Positions 9,175-18,786 of a stretch of 64,000 nt of DNA are shown here, piece after piece. The stretch comes from Pseudomonas duriflava (GTDB lineage: Bacteria; Pseudomonadota; Gammaproteobacteria; Pseudomonadales; Pseudomonadaceae). Position numbers and translations under genes: made by a program. The stretch lies in NCBI RefSeq assembly GCF_007830155.1, contig NZ_VLKY01000001.1, positions 372,001 through 436,000 on the forward strand, written 5' to 3'. The notes under the pieces were generated by a model, which worked only from the letters and a program-made list of their open reading frames with translations, ran no database searches and was not told where the DNA came from. How positions within the stretch are numbered: position 1 is the first letter of the stretch; every line of letters starts with the position of its first letter.

Positions 9175-9556
9175 GCTCGAACTCCAGCAGTTGATCATCG
9201 CTGACCATCTTTTCCAGACGGGCCATCCCTTTTTCCACATTCAATGCAGTGGCGATGCCATCCAGGGAGAGGCCGAGCTCTACCAGCGTGATCGCGACGG
9301 CGGGTTGCATACCGACTACGATGACCTTGGCATCGAGTATTCGAGAGATATTGGCAATATGCGAGAGCATGCGGCCGATGAACGAGTCGACGATCTCAAG
9401 CGAGGAGATATCGATCAGGACGCCTTTGGCGCGGTGTTTAACGATCTGATTGGTCAGATCTTCCTGCAGGTCCAGAGCGAGTTGGTCGTGCATGTCGACC
9501 TGAATAGACAGCAGCAGGTAGTTACCCATTTTCAGGATCGGAATCTTATCCGCCAT
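9134..9556 (-). CDS. rsbS: Stressosome scaffold STAS protein RsbS
   Basis: A protein of 140 residues with one STAS domain. It has the RsbS phosphorylation site in EIVDSFIGRML and the typical following stretch KVIVVGMQPAVAITLVELG. RsbS forms the stressosome core together with RsbR, and Ser phosphorylation by RsbT releases the kinase. A C-terminal acidic tail of about 20 residues is longer than in Bacillus RsbS. It lies 11 bases after rsbR in the same operon. Confidence 0.92.
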   Translation of the reverse strand: MADKIPILKMGNYLLLSIQVDMHDQLALDLQEDLTNQIVKHRAKGVLIDISSLEIVDSFIGRMLSHIANISRILDAKVIVVGMQPAVAITLVELGLSLDGIATALNVEKGMARLEKMVSDDQLLEFERGEERDISAEAGD

Positions 9557-9567
9557 GGAATGGCTCC

Positions 9568-10407
9568 TTAACGGGTCGCTGACGTGACGAGGCGAACGTT
9601 GAGCTCTTTCAGAGCCATCTGGAACGCGTCGGCCAGGGAGGCCTTGGTGATCACATCACCCAGTTCCACACCAAGATGAACGATAGTGGCAGCGATTTGC
9701 GGACGAATCCCGCTGATAATGCACTTGGCACCCATCAGTTTGGCGGCGGTTACGGTCTTCAGCAGGTGCTGGGCAACCATGGTGTCTACAGTGGGTACGC
9801 CGGTAATATCGATGATGGCGATGTCGGACTCGGTCTGAACGATCTTTTCGAGCAGCGCCTCCATGACGATCTGGGTGCGGTTGCTATCAAGTGAGCCGAT
9901 CAGTGGAATTGCCAGGATGCCTTTCCATAATTCGACTACCGGAGTAGACAGCTCCAGCATGCTTTCCTGCTGCTCGCGGATGATGGCTTCGCGGCCTGTC
10001 ATAAAGCACTCGACCGTATAGAGCCCGAGTTTGTCGAGGAGCTGATTGATCTGCCAGATGTCCTTGGCAGCATCGTCGCTGTACTGCTGAATGCGCGAGA
10101 AAAGTGGCTCTTTCAGGGAAAAAATGAACGTGGCGGTATCCGAAGGCGTGAAACCCTGACGGCTCTGGCTGCGAGACAGCCGTTCCAGCATACCTTTGAT
10201 AGGCGACCACTGAACGCTTTCAAAATCATCAATACCGGCAGCCGCAGCTACGGTCAGCAGTTTAAGCAGCTCGCGGGAGTTGGCGATAACTGTATCTTCG
10301 TCGATCAGGTCGGCTCGGATTCCCGCGGCCCGTTGAGCGATTGTCCATTCTTGCAGCAGTTCGTTCTCGTGTGTCTGTAGCAGTTCAGCTATAGCGGATG
10401 CGGGCAT
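9568..10407 (-). CDS. rsbR: Stressosome sensor RsbR (RsbRD-type N-terminal domain plus STAS)
   Basis: A protein of 279 residues. The N-terminal half (LLQTHENELLQEWTIAQRA...) is an all-helical putative sensor resembling the RsbRD_N family. The C-terminal STAS domain reads ITGVPTVDTMVAQHLLKT and GAKCIISGIRPQIAATIVHLG, keeping the two threonines that RsbT phosphorylates in Bacillus RsbR. The ATG at 10407 is chosen because GAGGAAGAATA precedes it and the STAS position then fits the family; the open frame extends to 10545 without homology. First gene of the operon. The signal sensed is unknown. Confidence 0.9.
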   Translation of the reverse strand: MPASAIAELLQTHENELLQEWTIAQRAAGIRADLIDEDTVIANSRELLKLLTVAAAAGIDDFESVQWSPIKGMLERLSRSQSRQGFTPSDTATFIFSLKEPLFSRIQQYSDDAAKDIWQINQLLDKLGLYTVECFMTGREAIIREQQESMLELSTPVVELWKGILAIPLIGSLDSNRTQIVMEALLEKIVQTESDIAIIDITGVPTVDTMVAQHLLKTVTAAKLMGAKCIISGIRPQIAATIVHLGVELGDVITKASLADAFQMALKELNVRLVTSATR

Positions 10408-10864
10408 TATTCTTCCTCTAGCACGGGATAGATAGCCAAGGCGGCTGTGTTCTGGGTGGCTGACCTTGGCTTTTATCTGGGCGTGATACATGCAAGCCGG
10501 CCTATCGCTTATGGCCGAGCCTCTAAATAGGGAGATTGGACACAAGAATCAAGGGGAGGTGCGGTGAGTTCGAAGGATAAATCAGGCGGAGGTGTTATCT
10601 GGCAAAAGTAGGGAGAGGCGGTAGCCCGTCGCTCCGGACTGTCTTCGTAATGGGTGCATTAAGACCTATAAAGATAAATCACGACTTATGTTAGGTGGCT
10701 ATGCAACAAATTATTGGGCTGGTTTAAGATGCCAGCTTTGGCGCCTCGATGGTTCAACACGTGATGCGGCCCTAACAATAAATAGCAGGTTGTAGTTTTT
10801 ATCTGCCAGTGAGCGCACGCCTTAGCCTAGCGACGGCGTATCAAACATGGAGAGATATACCCAA
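10408..10864. other. Intergenic region between rsbR and the porin gene
   Basis: About 450 bases hold the divergent promoters of the stressosome operon (minus) and the porin (plus). A 15-codon frame at 10564-10611 starts with GTG after GGGGAGG, but nothing else supports it. No terminator or RNA gene is seen. Confidence 0.4.
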
Positions 10865-12187
10865 ATGAGCACATTGAAGCTGAGTTCACTGACACTGGCG
10901 CTAATGGCTTGCAGCTCCTCTCTAGCCTGGGCCGGACAGGCAGACTCCAAGGGGTTTATCGAAGACAGTCACCTAAGCCTCGTCAACCGTAGTATTTATT
11001 TCAACCGTCAGGTACGAGGTGACGGTCATGACGGAGAGTCTCGTGATCCACGCGACTGGTTATATGGTCTGATTGCTACCTACGGATCGGGCTTTACTCA
11101 AGGCACGATCGGCTTTGGCTTTGATGCCTTCGCTCACCTGGGCCTCAAACTTGACGGCGGCGATGGTCATGCGGGCACCGGTGATCTTCAAGTCGACAAT
11201 AACGGTGAGGTTCAGGACGACTACTCGAAGATCGGCGGCGCTGTGAAGCTGCAAATTTCCAATACCGTCTTGAAGTATGGCGAGATGCAGCCAACCTCTC
11301 CCGTCTTTGCCGCAGGCGGCAGCCGCCTCATTCCGCAGACGGCCACTGGGTTTAGCCTGTTCAGCCAGGAAATTGAAAATCTTGATCTGGATGCGGGTCA
11401 TTTCACGGCAGGTACTGAGCCAACGTCCACCAGCAGTGACGGCGGGATCTGGGCGACTTATGCCAATGAAGAAACCAGCTCGGTGGATTACCTGGGCGGT
11501 GCTTATCGAGTCAATGAAAATCTAAGTGTCTCGCTATATGGCTCAGAGTTCGAAGATATTTGGCGGCAGTATTACGCAAATACTAACTATGTTCTCCCTC
11601 TCCAGGATGACCAGTCGCTAACCTTCGATTTCAACATTTACCGCACCACTGACGAGGGCCGCGCCGAGGCTGGCTCGATTAGCAATACCACCTGGTCTCT
11701 GGCCGGTGCGTACATGATTGGCGCCCATACGTTCACCTTGGCGCACCAGCGTATACATGGCGACACGCCGTTCGATTACGTCGGCTTTGGCAATAACGGC
11801 TCAGGCGGCAGTGGCGACTCGATCTTCCTGGCCAACTCTATCCAATGGTCCGACTTTAATGGCCCGAACGAAAAGTCCTGGCAGGGCCGCTACGACCTGG
11901 ACATGACTGCCTATGGCATGCCAGGACTCAGCTTCATGACCCGGTACGTTTACGGTTATGACATCGACGGGACCCATGCCGACTCCGGCGGATCTTACGT
12001 GGGTAACTACGGCCGTGATGACAAAGAGCGCGAAACCAACCTGGAAGCCAGATATGTTATCCAGGACAGCTCAGCCAAAGACCTGTCGCTGCGTATCCGG
12101 CAGGCATGGCACCGAGGCGACGACTCTACTGGCGGCGCAATCAACGAGTTCCGCTTCATTGTCGACTATCCGTTGGAAATCCTTTAA
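10865..12187 (+). CDS. OprD-family outer membrane porin
   Basis: A protein of 440 residues. The N-terminus MSTLKLSSLTLALMACSSSLAWAGQ is a signal peptide with a cleavage site after AWA. The mature part opens with the OprD pattern GFIEDSHLSLVNRSIYFNR and then DWLYGLIATYGSGFTQGTIGFG, with alternating beta-strands to the end and a C-terminal FRFIVDYPLEIL strand. OprD porins are 18-strand channels for small carboxylates and basic amino acids; the substrate here cannot be read from the sequence. ATG 10865 is preferred over 10847 because GGAGAG precedes it at correct spacing. Single-gene unit with its own terminator. Confidence 0.92.
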   Translation: MSTLKLSSLTLALMACSSSLAWAGQADSKGFIEDSHLSLVNRSIYFNRQVRGDGHDGESRDPRDWLYGLIATYGSGFTQGTIGFGFDAFAHLGLKLDGGDGHAGTGDLQVDNNGEVQDDYSKIGGAVKLQISNTVLKYGEMQPTSPVFAAGGSRLIPQTATGFSLFSQEIENLDLDAGHFTAGTEPTSTSSDGGIWATYANEETSSVDYLGGAYRVNENLSVSLYGSEFEDIWRQYYANTNYVLPLQDDQSLTFDFNIYRTTDEGRAEAGSISNTTWSLAGAYMIGAHTFTLAHQRIHGDTPFDYVGFGNNGSGGSGDSIFLANSIQWSDFNGPNEKSWQGRYDLDMTAYGMPGLSFMTRYVYGYDIDGTHADSGGSYVGNYGRDDKERETNLEARYVIQDSSAKDLSLRIRQAWHRGDDSTGGAINEFRFIVDYPLEIL

Positions 12188-12192
12188 CACCC

Positions 12193-12218
12193 AAGAGCCT
12201 GTCATAGTCCAGGCTCTT
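12193..12218 (+). terminator. Hairpin downstream of the porin gene
   Basis: Perfect 9-base stem AAGAGCCTG/CAGGCTCTT with an 8-base loop, starting 6 bases after the porin stop codon. The T tract after it is poor (CATATTC), so termination may be partial or bidirectional with the convergent gene. Confidence 0.6.
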
Positions 12219-12240
12219 CATATTCTGAGGCAGCCGTGTG

Positions 12241-12963
12241 CTAAAGCGCCGGCTGTTCCTCTCTTTCCAGCAGTTCTGGGTAGTCGTTGCGTACGTTTCC
12301 AACGGCTTTGTTTACCGGATACCACTTGAAGGCTGTTACTCGCAGCGCGCCCTCATGTGCAATTTCCTGTATACGATCATCAGGCAGGTCCGGTTCCATC
12401 CATTCACAGGCGGCATCGGGGCTTAATACCAAAGGGCTGCGGTCATGAATATCAACCATGCCGGTATCGGCGGCTGAGGTCACAATGACGAAACCATCAT
12501 CCTCGCGTTCAGTTTGATCGCTGCGGTGAAACTGCCCAATGGCCGCAAAAAATAAAGGTTCTCTCGAGGCAAGGCAGATGAAGTAAGGCTGCTTGCGCTT
12601 AGGGTTGTCCGGATCTTTTTTCCATTCGTACCAGCCATCGGCCGCTACCAATGCCCGGCCGTGTTTCCAGAGGCTGCGAAACATCTTGCTGGTGGCGGCT
12701 GTTTCTACGCGGGCATTAATCACAGGCGGTCGCTTGGCAGAGGGGGATCCTGGCTTTCGCGCCCAGAAGGGAGTGTATCCCCAAGGGACCGGGTCAAATC
12801 GGATGCCTTCGGCTGTTTCATGCAGGAGCCGTACGCGTGTACTGGGTGCCACGTTGTAACGGCCCATGGGCATAGCGTCCAGGCCACCAGTAAAGGGCAC
12901 GGATGATTTAAGCGCTTCGATATAGTCAATGGCCGCCCGGTATTGAGCGAATCGTCCACACAT
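12241..12963 (-). CDS. SRAP-domain protein (YedK/HMCES type)
   Basis: A protein of 240 residues starting MCGRFAQ. Cys2 is the catalytic residue that crosslinks to abasic sites in single-stranded DNA after removal of Met1. RPPVINARVETAATSKMFRSL and the ADGWYEWKK block are further SRAP hallmarks. The family protects abasic sites during replication. The gene is alone, convergent with the porin, and of normal length. I see no SOS box with confidence in the short upstream region. Confidence 0.9.
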   Translation of the reverse strand: MCGRFAQYRAAIDYIEALKSSVPFTGGLDAMPMGRYNVAPSTRVRLLHETAEGIRFDPVPWGYTPFWARKPGSPSAKRPPVINARVETAATSKMFRSLWKHGRALVAADGWYEWKKDPDNPKRKQPYFICLASREPLFFAAIGQFHRSDQTEREDDGFVIVTSAADTGMVDIHDRSPLVLSPDAACEWMEPDLPDDRIQEIAHEGALRVTAFKWYPVNKAVGNVRNDYPELLEREEQPAL

Positions 12964-13186
12964 GTCTCATGGCCTGTTGCTCTTTCTGTTCAATCGACAA
13001 CAAAGAAGGGGAAGAAAGTTCAGGGCAATAAGCAAGTTAATAGCGAGACGCTATACTGAGCTGGGCAGGCTATAAGTAGTGGCGGGATGATGGCCCCGTG
13101 CGAACGGCTATTCTCGCATGATAGTCATTTAGGGTCGGTAGCCTGTGCTTCCGTTTATCATATAAAGAACTAAGGTTGTCAGCCGA

Positions 13187-15418
13187 ATGTCGATCCGTTT
13201 CAAGCTTATTATGCTTGTGCTAGCTGTTCTGACACCAACACTGCTTGCTTCTGCCTTTGCCATCTACTACGTATATACTGACCAGCGAGCCAAGGTCGAA
13301 GAAAGTATGCGGGCTACGACCCGGGCCTTTGCCTTGGCGGTTGACCGTGACTTGTCTCGGCGGGACGCCATCATCGAAGCTCTAGCGGCCGCGCCCTCTC
13401 TGGATCGTAACGACCTTCAAGAATTCTACGAGCACGCGAAGCGAATTACCCCGTCGCAAGAGAACACCATCATTCTGTTTGACCTCGAGGGCCAGCAACT
13501 CCTTAATACCCGTGTGCCTATCGACAGCGAGTTACCTCATAACTCAGCGGCTACAGTCGAGCTCAAGGATTTTGCCAAACCGATTATCGTCAGTGATCTG
13601 TATATGGCGCCGGTGGCTCAGGTGCCCAGTTTCGCTGTTCGCCGCCCCGTCATGCGCGATGGCAGGGTGTCCTACTTCATTTCCATGGGCTCCTTTGCCA
13701 GTCAGCTGAGTTCAGTTCTTGAGGACCAGCAGCTGCCTAGCGGCTGGCTAGCCGTCATCATCGACAGCTCTGCGCATGTTGTGGCTAGAAACATCGATCC
13801 AGAAACCTACATCGGACGATCCATCCGCGAGCCGATGCTGTCCCTGCTGCTGGAAAATGTCACGCGTGAAGGTTTCTTGGATACTCATTCGTTCGAAGGC
13901 ACAGAGATCCGCTCCTACTTCAACAAGGCGCCAGCGTCGGGTTGGACGGCTGTAATTGCCCTACCGCAGGATGAACTGCGGCGCAGCGCAATCATGGCCT
14001 CTGCCGGTGTTATTTTTGGCTCGCTCATTCTGCTTGGTATTGCTCTAGCGCTGGCCTTTTGGATGGGGCGCAAGATAGCGCATCCTCTTCATATCCTGGA
14101 CCAGACCGCCCAAGCGCTAGGCCGCGGCGAAGCCGTAAAGCCGGTACCGACTGGGATGGTGGAAACCGACCGTACGGCGGCTGTGCTGGCCCAGGCCAGC
14201 GAAGAGATTCAAAGCGCCAATGCTTTATTGAATCAGCGGGTCGATGAGGCCATTACACAGGTTGAGCGTTCACAAAAAGCGCTACTGCAAGGGCAAAAAT
14301 TGGAAGCGCTGGGGCGATTGACGGGGGGGATCGCGCATGATTTCAATAACTTGCTGCAAACACTGACGATGGGGCTTGAGCTGGCGGAGCTATCATCCAC
14401 GGATCCGCGTGCTCAAAAGGCGCTAGATGCGTGTAGCCGTTCAGTTGTACGTGGTACCAAGCTCACACGGCAACTCATGGCCTTCAGTCGCAGCCGGGTC
14501 GATGAAGCCCGTACTGTCGATTTGCGTGCTGTGCTGATAGGCATGGGCGATCTGCTAGACGGAGCCTTGCCTAGCCGCGTGACGCTCAAGCTGGAGGTGC
14601 CTGAGTATTCCTGGTCCGTATTCATGGACCCGCTGCAATGCGAGCTGGCCGTGCTCAACATGGTTTTCAACGCCCGTGACGCCATGCCCAATGGTGGTGA
14701 GATTCTGGTGTCACTATCCCGAACATATCTCAATGAGGGTGAGGTAGAAGGCCTTGCTGCAGGTGATTACATTGCCCTGGCGGTCAAGGATAACGGTCAA
14801 GGCATGACAGAAGAGGTGCAGGCCAGAGCACTGGAGCCATTCTTCACAACCAAGGAAGTCGGGCAGGGCACCGGGCTCGGTCTTGCCCAGGTTTATGGGT
14901 TTGCAGTTCACTCCCAAGGCACAGTGTTAATCGACAGTACTCTTGGCGTCGGCACAACGGTAACTGTGTTGCTGCCTATGGGAGAAATGGCCTTTATCGA
15001 GCACAACGACTCCGTATCTGCTGAGGCAAATGCTCCGCTGTCAGCTCGCGTCCTCTTGGTGGATGATGATGAGCAAGTACGACAGGTTGTAGGCCCAATG
15101 CTAGAGGAATTGGGGTTTTCGGTTACGGTTGCCAATAATGCCGATGAGGCTTTGCAATGTTACGAGGCTGCGCGTGAGGGACCAGTCGAACAGCGTCCCG
15201 ATATTATCTTTTCCGACATCATCATGCCTGGACGCATGGACGGTATTGGCCTGGCACTTGCCTTACGCGAACGTGAGCCCGACCTGCCCATTGTTCTAGC
15301 AACCGGATATACAGAGCATGCCTTGAAAGATTATGGCTTCAAGGTTTTATCCAAGCCCTATGATTTGAAGACATTGGCGCAGACCTTGAAAGAAGAACTG
15401 AAACGCAAGGCAGTGTAA
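13187..15418 (+). CDS. Membrane-bound hybrid histidine kinase with periplasmic sensor and C-terminal receiver
   Basis: A protein of 743 residues. Transmembrane helices lie at about 7-27 and 266-290 and enclose a periplasmic Cache-like sensor of about 235 residues. After a HAMP-like linker comes HisKA with GRLTGGIAHDFNNLLQ, the form seen in kinases that work with their own receiver. HATPase follows (NARDAMPNGG, GTGLGLAQVYGF) and then a receiver at about 620-740 (VLLVDDDEQVR, IIFSDIIMPGRMDG, SKPYDLK). No response regulator gene is adjacent, so phosphate probably passes to an unlinked partner. The ligand is unknown. Confidence 0.88.
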   Translation: MSIRFKLIMLVLAVLTPTLLASAFAIYYVYTDQRAKVEESMRATTRAFALAVDRDLSRRDAIIEALAAAPSLDRNDLQEFYEHAKRITPSQENTIILFDLEGQQLLNTRVPIDSELPHNSAATVELKDFAKPIIVSDLYMAPVAQVPSFAVRRPVMRDGRVSYFISMGSFASQLSSVLEDQQLPSGWLAVIIDSSAHVVARNIDPETYIGRSIREPMLSLLLENVTREGFLDTHSFEGTEIRSYFNKAPASGWTAVIALPQDELRRSAIMASAGVIFGSLILLGIALALAFWMGRKIAHPLHILDQTAQALGRGEAVKPVPTGMVETDRTAAVLAQASEEIQSANALLNQRVDEAITQVERSQKALLQGQKLEALGRLTGGIAHDFNNLLQTLTMGLELAELSSTDPRAQKALDACSRSVVRGTKLTRQLMAFSRSRVDEARTVDLRAVLIGMGDLLDGALPSRVTLKLEVPEYSWSVFMDPLQCELAVLNMVFNARDAMPNGGEILVSLSRTYLNEGEVEGLAAGDYIALAVKDNGQGMTEEVQARALEPFFTTKEVGQGTGLGLAQVYGFAVHSQGTVLIDSTLGVGTTVTVLLPMGEMAFIEHNDSVSAEANAPLSARVLLVDDDEQVRQVVGPMLEELGFSVTVANNADEALQCYEAAREGPVEQRPDIIFSDIIMPGRMDGIGLALALREREPDLPIVLATGYTEHALKDYGFKVLSKPYDLKTLAQTLKEELKRKAV

Positions 15419-15861
15419 GAAACCCCTGTAATAAAAGCGTGAGAGGTGCCATTGATAGGGCTGTGTTTACCTTGCCCTATCCTCACGTAGCTTACAGAGG
15501 TAATGCCATTGCCTAGATAAGGTGTAGCGGATGAATACGGCTATATGCCTGGAAGTAATCCTGCTCGTATTGAACGCAGGTTACGCAGAAAGAGCGGGGC
15601 CTTTAGTCTGCTGTTCTGATCTTTTTGGGAAATTCTAACCGTTACAGAGAATGTGCATGACCGTGGCGCGTTTAAGACAGCGTGAACCATGAGGCGAAGC
15701 CATGCCGTAAAACCTGACCACTCAGGATCGAGCATTCAGACATGTTGGGTCTCATGCCGCTATTTCTGCATCAAGCACATTGCGTACGCAAACGACTAGA
15801 AACCCTTTCGTTCATCGTTATCATGCCTATTGTCATGTGATAGCAATATGCCTCATTCAAA
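15419..15861. other. Intergenic region, no gene found
   Basis: About 440 bases. A 7-base inverted repeat (ATAGGGC at 15455-15461, GCCCTAT at 15474-15480) may be a weak terminator for the upstream kinase but has no T tract. A 64-codon minus-strand frame at 15541-15735 has no recognisable features. The promoter of the next gene must be here. Confidence 0.4.
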
Positions 15862-18042
15862 ATGGGGATTCGTTTCCACCACGCGCCTGAACGATCTGAA
15901 ATGGACTTGGTATCGCTTCTTAAAAAGGTTGCCCCGCTAAACATGGCGATGACAGTCGGCGAAGTTGCCGACAGGCTCATGACGGTTGAAAACCAGCGTT
16001 ATCTTTGTCTGCCAGTAGTAGATGACTTTAACGTTCCTATCGGCTTAGTCAGTCGATACAAGCTGCAAGATATTTTTCTGAAACGCTACGGTCGCGACCT
16101 TTGGGAGCGGCGCTCGGTACTTGAAATAATGAATTCGACCCCTTTGCTGATTTCTTTGGACATGGGTCTTGAAGAAGCTGCGGATGCTGTTACAGCGCAA
16201 CTGCAATATCCAATTACGGAAGATTTCATCCTTATCGAGAAGGATGGTACTTATCTGGGATTGGGAATGGTCATGGATCTAACCAGAGCAATGGCCAGAT
16301 ACCTTAGTCGAAACCGGCAAGTACTTATTCGCGCTCAACAAATTGCAGGCCTGGGCAGTTGGGAGTGGAATGCGCGAAGCGATATTATTTACTGGTCTCC
16401 TCAAATCACTCCGTTTATAGGCGTGAAGACCACGCTGACCCATGCCCCGCTACGCGATGTAATCAGCATCTTTACGGCTGAGTCACAAGAGAAACTAATA
16501 AGCTTTTTTCATCCATCAAGCCGCTATCTGGAGCATCTTCCTACTCTTGAATTAAAGCTGCAAAGCGCTGACGGTGAGCTACGTTTCTTTGAACTACAGG
16601 GCGAGCACTTTAACGATCCCGAGACAGGAGAGCATCATGCTGTCGGGACGTTGCTGGATATTACCGAACGACGAATTTCTGAAGAGCGCCTGGCTCAGTT
16701 AGCTAATTTTGATCATCTGACCAAGTTGCCTAACCGCTACTTATTTCAGGATCGGCTACGACATGCCATTACGCAATCGTTGCGAAAGGATTCCAGTGTT
16801 GCGTTACTGTTCCTGGACATTGATCGCTTCAAGTGGATCAATGATGCTTTAGGACATGCGGCTGGAGATGAGCTACTTAAACAAGTGGCTCACAGACTTA
16901 CCTCTCTCTTACGCAGCTCCGATACTGTTGCACGGCTTGGCGGGGATGAATTTACCGTCATACTGGAAAACGTCACGGATTCCGAACAAGTCGCTGTGGT
17001 TGCGGAAAAGATCATTAGTAGTTTTGCTGAAAAGTTTAACTTAGATGATCGCCAAGTCTCTGTCTCTACCAGTATAGGCATAGCTCTTTGTCCAAGTGAT
17101 GCCGATACTATAGACGCCTTGCTCAAAGGTGCTGACCGGGCGATGTATCAGGCTAAATCCCTGGGGCGGAATCGCTATTGTTTCTACACAACCGAGCTTG
17201 ATCGAGAAGAGCGACGTCGTTTTGAGTTGGAACGTAGATTACAAAACGCCTTGGAAAAGGGGGAGTTTGAACTTTATTTTCAGCCGCAGCTGGATACGCA
17301 ATCTAGCCGTTTGATCAGTGCTGAAGCGCTTTTGCGTTGGGTCACTCACAACGAATCCATAAGTCCAGCAGAGTTCATTCCTTTAATGGAAAGCTCGCAA
17401 CTTATTGTTCCTGTAGGTCGCTGGGTACTCAAACAAGCCTGCCTTGCTGCGGCTCTCTGGCAGAAGAATGGGCTCAAGGGAGTAGGCGTTGCGGTAAATC
17501 TCTCCGTTTTTCAATTACGCCAGCCCGATTTTGTTGCAATGGTTGAAGCAACGCTTGCTGAAACACGCCTTTCTCCAGGCCTGTTGGTTGTAGAGGTAAC
17601 AGAGAGTGTTCTGTTGGATGATCAGGGGAGCGCAGATGCACTTCTTAAACTGTCCAGACTTGGCGTTAAAGTAGCCATCGATGACTTTGGAACAGGTTAC
17701 TCATCGCTTGTTTATTTAAAGAGATTTGCAGTCGACACACTAAAACTGGACCGAACCTTTGTTACTGGTTTAACAAACAACGTAGACGATGATGCGATTG
17801 CGATAGCCGTTATTACCCTTGCCCACTCATTGGGGCTTACCGTAACGGCAGAAGGGGTAGAGACCCTTACCCAGCAGCAGTTTTTACGTGATCAAAAATG
17901 CGATCATCTGCAGGGCTATTTGATCAGCTCACCACTACCAGAAAAAGAATTTGTGAGCTGGGCGCTAACAAAACATGCCTCATTAATTGATAGTTTTACG
18001 CCCTATGATGAAGTTTACCCACTGATTAAATTACAGGCCTGA
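15862..18042 (+). CDS. CBS-PAS-GGDEF-EAL protein (c-di-GMP synthesis/degradation)
   Basis: A protein of 726 residues, no membrane segments. An N-terminal pair of CBS-like repeats (about 30-145), a PAS domain (about 155-275, GLGSWEWNARSDIIYWSPQ), a GGDEF domain with the intact signature RLGGDEFTVI, and an EAL domain with SAEALLRW, DDFGTGYSS and LKLDRTFV. Both catalytic signatures are preserved, so either activity is possible. A first ATG is at 15862; ATG 15901 would also keep the CBS repeats. The gene precedes the signalling operon by 744 bases and probably has its own promoter. Confidence 0.9.
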   Translation: MGIRFHHAPERSEMDLVSLLKKVAPLNMAMTVGEVADRLMTVENQRYLCLPVVDDFNVPIGLVSRYKLQDIFLKRYGRDLWERRSVLEIMNSTPLLISLDMGLEEAADAVTAQLQYPITEDFILIEKDGTYLGLGMVMDLTRAMARYLSRNRQVLIRAQQIAGLGSWEWNARSDIIYWSPQITPFIGVKTTLTHAPLRDVISIFTAESQEKLISFFHPSSRYLEHLPTLELKLQSADGELRFFELQGEHFNDPETGEHHAVGTLLDITERRISEERLAQLANFDHLTKLPNRYLFQDRLRHAITQSLRKDSSVALLFLDIDRFKWINDALGHAAGDELLKQVAHRLTSLLRSSDTVARLGGDEFTVILENVTDSEQVAVVAEKIISSFAEKFNLDDRQVSVSTSIGIALCPSDADTIDALLKGADRAMYQAKSLGRNRYCFYTTELDREERRRFELERRLQNALEKGEFELYFQPQLDTQSSRLISAEALLRWVTHNESISPAEFIPLMESSQLIVPVGRWVLKQACLAAALWQKNGLKGVGVAVNLSVFQLRQPDFVAMVEATLAETRLSPGLLVVEVTESVLLDDQGSADALLKLSRLGVKVAIDDFGTGYSSLVYLKRFAVDTLKLDRTFVTGLTNNVDDDAIAIAVITLAHSLGLTVTAEGVETLTQQQFLRDQKCDHLQGYLISSPLPEKEFVSWALTKHASLIDSFTPYDEVYPLIKLQA

Positions 18043-18786
18043 TCTGCTTTTAGGCGCAATCATTACGCTCTAGTGGCCTGTATGTGTTAGCTCATAACGC
18101 ATAGCCAACCACTTGTTTCAGATAAACCGTAATGATCTAAATGGCCAGGGTATTAGATGAACGCCCGGTAATAGCCATGGAGAAAACTGCCATGGCAACG
18201 TACCAAAGAGGCGCCATTCTCAAGGTTTATTAAAGCCGAGTGGCTGGCAGCTATGGGCCGCATGAACGCTATGCTGGCCGCATGTGTTGGCGGCCACTGT
18301 CTAATAAGTGCTACAGCCGTATAGCTTGATCACAACAAGGCAGGTATGCAGCGGCCGCAGTGTTGTATTCAATAAACCTTTAGCACTAGATCTGCTATGG
18401 CACTATTTGCAGAGCAACCCGCTGACAAGTCGCTTCGACTGAGCCAACAGGCCTTTGTGCCTCATGACCTGACGTCTACCCTATCGTTTACGTGCCTTTC
18501 AGGCTCAAGCGTCTAGACTGGTTTTAGACGGGCAAATGTTAGCTGTGCGCTCTTTTTGCCATTGCCCCAGAAAAGCTAAGTAACAAATTCAGATCTGCAA
18601 AAATTAATACTCATCTGGTTATGGCCGAAATAGCTTTTAACTGCTCTAGACCCTTAATCGGAACGATAGCGGCAATGTTTGATATCTAAACGACATCATG
18701 TCAATGTTATGGCGTCATTGCTTCGCCGTTTTTTGCGCTAGCAATCTTTCCGCTTTTAACAATCAGCCTCCCTTGTAGGAGTGTAA
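18043..18786. other. Long intergenic region before the signalling operon
   Basis: 744 bases without a supported gene. A 39-codon frame at 18396-18515 has no visible ribosome-binding site or features. The last 70 bases are AT-rich and end in TAGGAGTG before the ATG at 18787, so the operon promoter should lie here. No hairpin strong enough to call. Confidence 0.4.

Noticed and set aside
15541..15735. 64-codon minus-strand gene in the intergenic region
   Set aside because: No ribosome-binding site or recognised motif and it stands alone between plus-strand genes.
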